Shown: positions 1-7,900 of the stretch, in pieces
How positions within the stretch are numbered: the stretch's first letter is position 1
Layout: each line of letters starts with the position of its first letter
Position numbers and translations under genes: made by a program
The notes under the pieces: generated by a model
The model's database searches: none
Seen by the model: only the letters and a program-made list of their open reading frames with translations
Told to the model about the DNA's origin: nothing
NCBI GenBank assembly: GCA_964531735.1
Contig: CAZHGD010000220.1
Span: 1-10,721, forward strand
Direction of reading: 5' to 3'
Source of the DNA: CAZHGD01 sp964531735
Lineage (GTDB): Bacteria; Armatimonadota; UBA10988
Length of the DNA: 10,721 nucleotides

Positions 1-422
1 CCGACCCGCGCGAGGTGGCCGCGCGCGGCCTCGCGCGCGGCCCGGGTCCCACGCCCCACCCGCCGGCGCGCGAGCAGCGCCGCGCTCAGCCGCTCGCCCG
101 ACTGGCCGGGCACCGCCGCGGTGACGTTCTCCAGCGCCGTCAGCGAGGCGAACACGCGCACGTCCTGGAACAGCCGGCCGAGGCCCTGGCGTGCCACGCG
201 GTCGACCGGTCCGGCGAGGCGACGGCCCTGCCACTCGATGGTCCCGGCGTCCGGCGGCAGGGCGCCGGCGATCAGGTTGACCAACGTGGTCTTGCCCGAG
301 CCGTTCGGGCCGATCAGGCTGGTCAACTGGCCCGCTGGCAGGTCGACGCTCACGTCGTCCACGGCAACGGTGCCGCCGAAGCGCTTGGTGACCCGGTGGC
401 AGCGGAGGATGGGTTCAGCCAA
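1..422 (-). CDS. livG: LivG-type branched-chain amino acid ABC transporter ATP-binding protein, partial (3' end off window)
   Basis: This is the N-terminal ~140 codons of an ABC ATPase that would power uptake of branched-chain or related amino acids at the cytoplasmic face of a HAAT-type importer. Reading from a TTG start at 422, the Walker A motif GPNGSGKT is at residues 38-45. It is followed by the family-typical NLIAG...PDAGTI stretch, and the Q-loop RLFQ has its Gln at about residue 86, then TALENV. The ABC signature and Walker B lie beyond the left edge. The TTG start is chosen because it begins just before the LF/FGG-type ATPase core, has GGGAG nine bases upstream (432-436), and overlaps the livM stop by 8 bases, as expected for translational coupling. 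No in-frame ATG lies near. The family is secure. The substrate is inferred only from pairing with LivM, and urea or other amides are possible alternatives in this transporter class. Confidence 0.9.
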   Translation of the reverse strand, partial: MAEPILRCHRVTKRFGGTVAVDDVSVDLPAGQLTSLIGPNGSGKTTLVNLIAGALPPDAGTIEWQGRRLAGPVDRVARQGLGRLFQDVRVFASLTALENVTAAVPGQSGERLSAALLARRRVGRGTRAAREAARGHLARV

Positions 423-1296
423 GGTGACGCGCTCCCGCCAGGCCCGCGGGCCGGTAACGCAGGACGACGATCAGGGCGATGGCGAGGACCATCGCGTTGA
501 CCTCACCGGCCAGCGCGCCCCACTGCCCGCCAGCGTAGCGCAGCAGCTCCTCGGCGACCGTGAGGAACAGCGCGCCGACGATGGGACCGCGCAGGTTGCC
601 GCAGCCGCCGACGATCAACGCGGTCAGGATGAGAACGCTCTGGTCGATGGTGAAATCGGCCGGGTGCAAGACGTCGGCGGTGACCGCCAGCATGGTGCCG
701 GCCACGGCGGCGCCGGCGCTGCCCAGCAGGAACGCCTTGACCTTCAGCGCAGCGACGCTGCGGCCGAGCGCGGCCACCGCCACCTCGTCATCGCGCAGCG
801 CCCGCAAGAGCAGGCCGAACGGACTGCGCGCCGCGGCGGCGGCCACGACCACCGTCAGCCCCGCCAGCAGTGAGCACAGCGCCAGCAGAGGCCACGTCTC
901 ACGCGCGAGCACCACGGGGCCGAACCGGGCCGGCGGCAGGTCCATCAGGCCGAGCGGCCCGCGGGTCAGACCCTCGGCGTTGTAGAGGCAGCGGAAGACG
1001 ATGTGCTGGAACGCCAGCGTGGCCACGATCAGGTAGTCGTCGCGCAGTCGCAACGAGGGCAGCGCCACCACCACGCCGAGTGCCATGGTGACCAGCAAGC
1101 TGCCGGCCAGCACCGCCGGGAACGGCCAGCCGAAGTGCAGGGCGAGCAGCGCCGCCGTGTAGGCGCCGACGCCGTAGAACGCGGCCTGACAGAGCGAGAC
1201 CAAGCCGGTGTAGCCGACCAGCAGGTTCAGCGAGACGGCGAGCACGAGGTACAACTCGAACTTGACCAGCACCGCGGCTGCGAACCCGAAGCTCAT
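415..1296 (-). CDS. livM: LivM-type branched-chain amino acid ABC transporter permease
   Basis: Inner-membrane permease of a HAAT-type importer, 293 aa, almost wholly hydrophobic with about eight membrane segments. Family landmarks are visible in order: NLLVGYTGLVSLCQAAFYGVGAY at 24-46, GLTRGPLGLMDLP at 109-121, the cytoplasmic coupling stretch RALRDDEVAVAALG at 165-178 followed by KVKAFLLGSAGAAVAGT, then GGCGNLRGPIVGAL at 230-243 and the closing RPAGLAG. In most LivM proteins the second landmark reads LSxGQ; here Gly is Cys (C36). The ATG at 1296 is chosen because GAGGAG sits four bases upstream and the protein then starts just before the first membrane helix. The frame stays open upstream to 1968, but that extension is Arg/Pro/Gly-rich without family similarity. 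livG follows with an 8-base overlap. No livH lies directly upstream, so the partner permease must be elsewhere or downstream of livG. Confidence 0.92.
   Translation of the reverse strand: MSFGFAAAVLVKFELYLVLAVSLNLLVGYTGLVSLCQAAFYGVGAYTAALLALHFGWPFPAVLAGSLLVTMALGVVVALPSLRLRDDYLIVATLAFQHIVFRCLYNAEGLTRGPLGLMDLPPARFGPVVLARETWPLLALCSLLAGLTVVVAAAAARSPFGLLLRALRDDEVAVAALGRSVAALKVKAFLLGSAGAAVAGTMLAVTADVLHPADFTIDQSVLILTALIVGGCGNLRGPIVGALFLTVAEELLRYAGGQWGALAGEVNAMVLAIALIVVLRYRPAGLAGARHLG
432..436 (-). promoter_or_regulatory. Ribosome binding site supporting the TTG start of livG
   Basis: GGGAG on the minus strand, nine bases before the TTG at 422, inside the last codons of livM. It is the only purine-rich run near the livG start, so it supports a TTG start overlapping the livM stop codon. 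Confidence 0.5.
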
Positions 1297-1300
1297 CACA

Positions 1301-1306
1301 CTCCTC
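1301..1306 (-). promoter_or_regulatory. Ribosome binding site of livM
   Basis: GAGGAG on the minus strand, four bases before the ATG at 1296. It decides against the long N-terminal extension of this reading frame. Confidence 0.65.
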
Positions 1307-1532
1307 AAGTGGCGGGCGCCCCTGCCACGCCCATTGTGGGTGCGACGGCCGGGCGGCGTCTGGGAGGCCTGTTCGCGCCCAGGCGCAGCACCACTGGCGC
1401 CGGCAACTGGGCGCAGCCGTGGGCCACGCGCACGTCGACGGCATGCAGGGGCTGCTCGGCCCGGCTCGCCAGGGGCCGAGGCCGGGCTGCCGACGTTCAC
1501 CGGCTGGTCGCGTTCGCCACCGGCTGCGCCCG

Positions 1533-1555
1533 GTCCTGCGCGAACGGCGCAGGAC
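1533..1555. repeat. Perfect 9-bp inverted repeat (hairpin) upstream of the small ORF
   Basis: Arms GTCCTGCGC (1533-1541) and GCGCAGGAC (1547-1555) are separated by the five-base loop GAACG. A G-T wobble and one further C-G pair could extend the stem to 11. It lies in non-coding sequence 40 bases before the small plus-strand ORF. There is no T-run, so it is not a classical terminator. It could be an operator or an RNA hairpin. Confidence 0.5.
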
Positions 1556-1595
1556 TGCCGTGCCGTGACGGCGAACCAGCGCGCTGGGGACGGCC

Positions 1596-1889
1596 ATGGA
1601 TGATCGCCGTGAGCAGCGCCGCCGTCGCGAGGCGCTGCTCGTTGAGCGCCGCGCACGGGTGCTGGCGCGCTACGGCCAGGCGGTGGACAAACCCCATCGG
1701 CTGGCGCACAAGCTGCGGTGCTGCCTGCGGGGTTGCATCTACTGTCGCATCGAGGCCAATCGCCGCTCGGTCCTGCGCACCGAGCGCAGCTTGGCGCTGG
1801 ATGACGAGGACCTCCAGGTGCTCGGCGCCCATGCCGCTGACCGGCTGGCCCGTCTACGCACCCGGCGCCGCCACCGGCAGGTGCCGTAG
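1596..1889 (+). CDS. Small Arg-rich hypothetical protein with a Cys cluster
   Basis: I do not recognise this 97-aa protein. It begins with a strongly basic, predicted helical segment (residues 1-25, REQRRRREALLVERRARVL). It then carries four cysteines within nine residues (CCLRGCIYC at 42-50), and it ends in a leucine/arginine-rich helix and a basic tail. The Cys arrangement could bind a metal, but this is inference. Support for coding: about 84% of third codon positions are G or C, comparable to the neighbours, and the opposite-strand frame looks like a typical antisense shadow. The upstream GGGGA about five bases before the ATG is only a weak ribosome binding site. It is convergent with the giant hydrolase gene, whose stop lies 90 bases away. 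It may be spurious, because GC-rich DNA keeps frames open by chance. Confidence 0.45.
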   Translation: MDDRREQRRRREALLVERRARVLARYGQAVDKPHRLAHKLRCCLRGCIYCRIEANRRSVLRTERSLALDDEDLQVLGAHAADRLARLRTRRRHRQVP

Positions 1890-1979
1890 CGCCGCCGGAC
1901 AGTGACTCTCGACCACACCCCCGCTTGTCGTGGGTAGCGCCGCCGCGCCCCATGGGGCCGCGAGTCAAGGCTGGTCCGG

Positions 1980-4900
1980 CTACGGCACGGCTTCCACCGG
2001 CAGGTCGACCGACGCCGGTCGCACGCCCCAGCCGTCGGCGGTGAGCCGCAGGTTCCCGCTGGCTGCCCGGCGACGCGGTCGGGCGGTCAAGACCACCGTG
2101 CGCTCTTCGCCCGGCAGGAGCGTCAGTGCGGTGCGACTGAGCGAGGTGGCCACGCCGCCGGGCGCGTCGCTGACGCGCAGCATCAGCCGCATCATCGGCG
2201 TGGCGCCGTCGTTGCGCAGCCGGATCTCGCGGGCTTCACCGCGCCCGCCGGCCAGCCGCAGCGGCGCATTGGTCCAGGTCAGCTTGAGCGGCGCCGGCGG
2301 CAGGTCGCGCAGGGCGGCCAACGGCTGCTCCTGACGTAGCGAGAGCAAGCGCTTGACCGCGCCGTGGGGCAAGCGGGCGACGTAGGCGAGCAGACCGGTG
2401 ACGAAACGCTCGCGCGGCTCCCAGAAGGCCAGTCGTCGTCGCATCTCCGGCGACGTGACCAGCAGCAACACGCGGCCCTGCCCATAGCGGCCCTCGACCA
2501 GCAACGGGCGCTGCGGACCGTAGGCCAGGATGGTCTCGGCGCCAGGCGCCAGTTCCTGGTACTCGCCGCCGGCCGTCTGGGGCAGCGCGCCGACCAGGCC
2601 CGCCAGGGCCGGGTGGTCCGGCAGGACGGCTTCAGGCTGCGCCGGCGTGCGCACCGGCTCGGGCCGCCCGATGGCCGGTGCCGCCGGGAGGGCCTCGGCC
2701 AACGGACTGTCGGCCAGCCACTCGGGCGGACCCTCCACGAGCAGACCCGCGCCGGCCCGCACGCGAGCCAGCATGGCGGCGGTCTGCTCGGAAGTTGGTG
2801 CCTGGGCGGCCCCAGGTGCCAGATACCAGGCTTCGGCGTTAGCCGCCTCGGCCGGCTCCAGCCAGGCAAAGCCCCGCGGCCGCGCGTCGCCGCCCAGTGC
2901 GGCCACCTTGGCCTCGGCGGCGACGGGTGCTCCGTAGAGGCCGAGTACCGCCACATCGGGCTCGACCCGCGAGCCCGGCGCGTCCGTGATCACCAGGTAG
3001 GCACCTGGCGCGATGCTCTCGTCGATCTCCCAGACCAGCCGGCCAACTGGGTCCACGCCTGGCGGCTGGTCGCCGGCCGGCCACTCGGCCGATTTCTGCA
3101 ACCGGCCATCGAGGCTCAGGATGCGCGTGCGAATGCTCCGCCACGGTGCCGGGACCCGCTCCAGCCAGGTGCGGCCGGTGCGGCCATAGGCTTCGATGGT
3201 GACCAGATCGCCGCGCTGGGCGAGGTGGCGCGACAACCGGGCATGCACACCGACCGAGGCCAGATGCCGCCGCACCACGTCCAGCCCTGGGCGGGGTCGG
3301 CCACCATGGTCGAGCAGGGCGCCGCCGATGCGCGGCCACGATTCGGTGAGCGGGGCCACGTAGATGGCGCCGCCGGCCGCGTTGGCCGCGGCCATCTGCC
3401 GGCTGGTGACCTCGGTCTGCCAGGCGGTCAGCAGGTCGGCCAGGTCGGCCTCGCCGCGGGGCGGGCCCAGCCAGGCACGGGCCTCGTCCAGGTCGGTCTC
3501 GCTGCCACCGTGCAGCCGCCACCAGTCGGTCAGCGGCCACGGCGTGGTCTGCTGTTCGGCTGCCTGCGCGTCGCGCTGCAGGAAGCCGAGGTCGGCGGGC
3601 GGCGCGCCCGGTGGTGTCACCTGCTGCACCGGCACGACCCAGGCCGGGCGCTGTCCGGTGGCATCGACGCGGCCAACGAAGGTCCAGGCGGTGGCACCGG
3701 GGCGCGACGCGGTCGGCCGGACCACCAGCGTGTCCGGCGCGAGCTTGCCGAGCAGGTCCTCGGCCACGCGCCGGCGCGCGTCGGTCGCTTCGTCGGCCGC
3801 CAGATCGGTGCCCAGCGCGTAGGCGATGACGCACGGATGGCTCCGCGTCGCCGTGATGATGCCGGTGACCGCGGCGGTCAGTTCCTCGCTGTCGAGGCGG
3901 CCGAGGCCGCCGATCAGTGGCAGGTCCTGGATGACCAGCAGGCCCAGCCGGTCGCAGGTCTCATAGAAGGCCGGTTCGGCCAGACCGCCACCGGCCCACA
4001 CGCGCAGGGCGTTGAACCCGGCCTCGGCGGCGGTGCGCAGGAGCGTTTCACAGCGCTCGGCCGAGGCGCGCAGGAAGCGGTCGGGCGGCCGCCACTCGGC
4101 GATGCGCAAGGCCACCGGCACGGTGTTGACGTCGATGGAGCCGTCGGTGCCACGCACGCTGACTTGCCGCACGCCACAGACGACATCGGCGGTGTCGGCG
4201 CGGCCGGCCGGGCTGAGGGCCGACAGTTCGACCCGGTAGCGCGGTCGACCGCCGGTGCCCGCCGGCCACCACAGCCGCATCTCCGGCAAGTCGACCGCCG
4301 TCTCGTAAGGACAGCGGCGAGACGGTGGCACGGTGACGCGCGTGCTGAACGGCACGGCGCCGTCCTCGCCGTCGACCGCGCGCACGACCCCCATGACCGT
4401 GGTCTCGACCGGTTCGGCCGTCAGGTTCTGCAACTCGCCGGCGACCACCAGCCGCACCGGCACCCGCGCGGCGTCGCCCGCCGGCGCCGCGCCGTTGACC
4501 TCGGCTCGAACCAGCGGCGCGGCGAAGCGCACCGGACCGCCGGCGCGGATGGCCACCGTGCCATGGATGCCCAGCGGCACGGCCGGGCCGCCGCCGTCCA
4601 AGCCGTAGCCGGCACCGCAACCGACCACCGCCTCGCGCGGTGCCGGATCGAAGCGCGGGACATTGGTCCACGGCGCGGCGCCGGCCAACAGGCGGACGGC
4701 CACGTGGTTCGGCTCGCCGGCGCGGGCGGCCGCGCTCAGTTCCAGGCTGGCGTGGGCGAACGGACCGCTGACCCGCCCGCAGTAGACGCCGTTGACCCAC
4801 ACCTCGCCGACTTGCGTCACGCCGCTCAGTTCCAGCCACAGACGCCGCCCGTGCCAGGCGGAGGGCAGGTCGACCTGCCGGTGCAGCCACCACTCCCGGC

Positions 4901-7900
4901 GGCTCAGTTCGGCGGCGGCGCGCAGGTTGTCGTTCAGGTACGGGTCGGGGATCTCGCCGGTGGCCACCAAAGCGTGAGTGACGCCGCCGGGCAGGTGGAT
5001 GGTGCGGTCCTGGTCGGCGGGCCAGCGCTTCTCGAAGCCGCGGGCCAGGCCGTCGCCGACGGCGGTGTCGTCCAGCACCCAGGCGCCGTCCAGCGCCAAG
5101 CGGTCGGCCAGGCGCGGCCGCGGCGTGCTGGTCTCGCGCGGCTCGGTGCGCCGGGTCAGTCGGGCCAGGCCCCAACCGGCGTCGCCGAACAGCCACTTGC
5201 GCCCGTCGAGGGCGCGGGCCAGCAGCGACAGTTCCTTGACGCCGGTCACCTTGGCCACGATGTGGCGCGGCGCGGTGTTCCAGCGCATCTCGCCGGTGTC
5301 CGCCAGGAGTTTGCCGTCGCCATAGACCTGGAAAGCGACGCGCTCGGCCTGCTCGCGAGCCTGCGACACGCTGGTGGCGCCTTCGAGGTCGATGCCGACC
5401 CAGGCTTCGAAGCTCTCGAACTCGCCGCCGATGTCGTACACCACCTCGGCTTGCGGATGCACGCCCAGGCCCCGCTCGAAGCGCATCTGGCCCAGCGTGA
5501 TGGCGCGGCCTTCGAAGCTCTGGTCGTAGCCCAGGACGCCTTTCTCCTGGTTGATGCGCAGCGGCGTCACCTCGCCGAGGTAGACCACCTCGCCGCTGGG
5601 CAGCGCGCCGAGCGGGTCGGGCGGGCAGCGCGGCTGGGTGGCCTGCCGCAGCGCCGGATCACCGCGGTGGATCACCGCGTCGTCGAGCTTCCAGTCCTGG
5701 TCGAAGTAGCCCATGGCCAAGAACGTCTCGGGATCCTGCGTGTGGGCGTCGAAGACGGCGAAGTCGAAGAAGTTGCGGTCGTCGAAGACGCCCCAATCGA
5801 AGAAGTTGCCGAACCGGCCATTGATGTCGTAGGTGCCCTGCCAGGTCACACCGGCGAACACGCAGAGGTAGCGCGTGGGCTGCAACGGGTTCGGGTAGCA
5901 GAGCTTGACGCCGACGTCCTCGCCCGCGAACACCTCGGTGCCGAACTGCACGCCGCCGTCGACGAAGCGGATTGGCAGCCGGTCGTTGACGCGAGCGACG
6001 ATGCGGTTGCTGTCCGGGCCGCCGTAGCAGATGAGATTGCTCTCGGCGATGTCCTGGTCGGTCACCTCCCAGTCCATCTTCACGCGGGCCCGCTGGTCGC
6101 GGCCCCAGCGCCGCCACTTCTCGGCCATCTGCTCGGTCATGCGGCGGTTGACCTCGTTCGTGCGGCGGTCGCCCTTGGTGCCGCAGACCAGCAGGAACCG
6201 CGACATGAACGCGTGTTCCACCGCGCCGCCCACCGCCACGTTCTTCTCGACGGTGCGCGGCCGCTCGGCCGGCTGCCAGCCTTGGGCGGTCTGCCCGAGC
6301 CGCACCACGCGCGTTTCGGGCACCGGCCCCTGCCAGGCGGGCGTGCCGTCCACCACGACCCGGACCGGCTGTTTGGTGTCGAGCAGCTTGTCGCTCAGCT
6401 TGAGCGACAACCGCTGGACGTTGTCGGTGCGGACGGTGATGACCTGGCCGTCGACCCGCGCGTCGATCACCGCGTCCTGCGCCACGCGGCCGAACCGCTC
6501 GATGGCGACCCAGTAGGCGCCCGGATAGCGGTGCCAGGAGGTGCGGTAGGTGACATGCCGCGGGAACGGGTCGCGCACGCGCGAGAACATGAAGTTCCGC
6601 TGGCGCTCGCCCGAGCCGAACGGGAAGCCGCCGTGCCCGACGTCGGGGAACTCCTCGTAGACGCAGTCGTAACCCAACTGCCGCAGCCGCTCGGTGATGG
6701 TGCGCTCGTGGCCCACCGGGCAGATGTCGTCCACCGCGCCGTGCAGCGCGTAGGCCCCGACGTTGCGCAGGTTCTCCGCGTAGGTGAAGGCTGAGGTGGT
6801 CGCCTGGATCCACTCGCGGAACGGCGTCAGGAAGCTGGTGCCGCGCTGACCCCAGCCCCAGACCTCTTCCCATACCTTGTGGTTGGCATTGCTGGCCGTC
6901 GGGCCGATGGCCGCAAAGCGGTCGGGGTACAACGTCGCCATGTGCCAGGAGCCGGTGCCGCCCATCGAGCCGCCGGTGCAGTAGACGCGGTCGGGATCGC
7001 AGCGGTAGTCTTCGAGCACGGCGTCGATGACGGTCAGGATGTCCCGCTCGCACCACAGCTTGTAGTCGCCATTGCCGCGCCCATAGGGCGCCACGGCGAT
7101 GGCATCGGGGTAGCTCGGTGCCGGATAGCCATGGAAGCGGCCGAACCCGTAGCCGTGCAGGCTGACGACCAGCGGCAGCTTGGCGCCTGGTTTCCAGGTC
7201 TCCGGCACGGTGACGCCATAGCTCTGCACGGTGTCGTCGATGTCGCTGACGTAGCCGCGCAGCAGCGGACCCGTCTTGCCCGCCAGCGGGTCCTTGCCGG
7301 CCAGGGCCGTCTGAGCCTGCTGTTCCAGGTCGGCCTGTTCGGCGGCCAGCCGATCCAGATCGGCGCGCGCCAGCCCTCCGCGCCAGTCGTTCTGGTCCTG
7401 CTCGCGGTCCTCCAGGTTGGCCAGCAGCGTACCCAGGTGGCGCCGCCGCCGGGTGTTGCTGCCCGGATCGGTGGCGGCGGCCAACAGCTTGGCCCGCAAG
7501 CCGCCCAGTCGTCCCAGATGGTCGCGATAGGCCGCGCCGACGCTCTGCACGCGCCCGTACACCGCCGCCTCGGCCAGGCCGGGTCCACCGAACGAGCCGG
7601 CCAGCAGACACTGCCCGGCGAAGTCCGGCGGCGTATGCCACGACCACGACCAGCCGCTGACCGCGCCCTCGCGCCAGAAGTCGCCCCGCGTCAGCAGGAC
7701 CGGTTCGCCGCGACTGTCGAACAGATGCACGTCCATCTGGGCCGCCAGTTCGGCCGGGCAGCCCGTGAGGGCCAGGACGCGGACGTCCTCGTCACTCTCG
7801 TAATGGCCGCGCTCCGTGCCGAGCGGCAGGACGGCGGGCAGAAACGGCACGGCGGCCGCGGCGTCGAACCGGTCGACCGGCCGCAGTTCGCCGAGGCGCG

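Larger units (their letters stand above)
1297..1595. other. Gene-poor stretch upstream of livM
   Basis: About 300 bases in which I recognise no protein on either strand. It should contain the livM promoter on the minus strand if livM is not read from the giant gene upstream, but I see no convincing -35/-10 pair. A short minus-strand frame (1305-1496) ends at a TGA inside the livM ribosome binding site but lacks a supported start. The only clear structure is the hairpin at 1533-1555. Confidence 0.5.

Noticed and set aside
17..30. 14-base palindrome of G and C near the left edge
   Set aside because: It lies inside livG coding sequence in an Ala/Arg-rich stretch where such palindromes arise from codon bias.
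1305..1496. Short minus-strand frame ending at a TGA inside the livM ribosome binding site
   Set aside because: The stop-to-start spacing resembles an operon junction, but the frame has only 63 codons, no supported start and no recognisable family.
1497..1832. 111-aa minus-strand frame opposite the small Cys-rich ORF
   Set aside because: It reads like the antisense of the plus-strand frame, has no ribosome binding site and no recognisable motif.
1947..1958. 12-base palindrome GCCCCATGGGGC just after the end of the giant gene, as a terminator
   Set aside because: With no spacer between the arms the usable stem is about four base pairs, and no T-run follows on either strand. It is likely chance.
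1297..1968. N-terminal extension of livM to 517 aa
   Set aside because: The added residues are Arg/Pro/Gly-rich without LivM similarity, and a GAGGAG site precedes the ATG at 1296.
2364..6794. Plus-strand open frame of 1,476 codons opposite the giant gene
   Set aside because: Composition (Gly/Arg/Ala/Gln/His-rich, no domain) is that of an antisense shadow in GC-rich DNA. The minus strand has recognisable domains throughout the same stretch.
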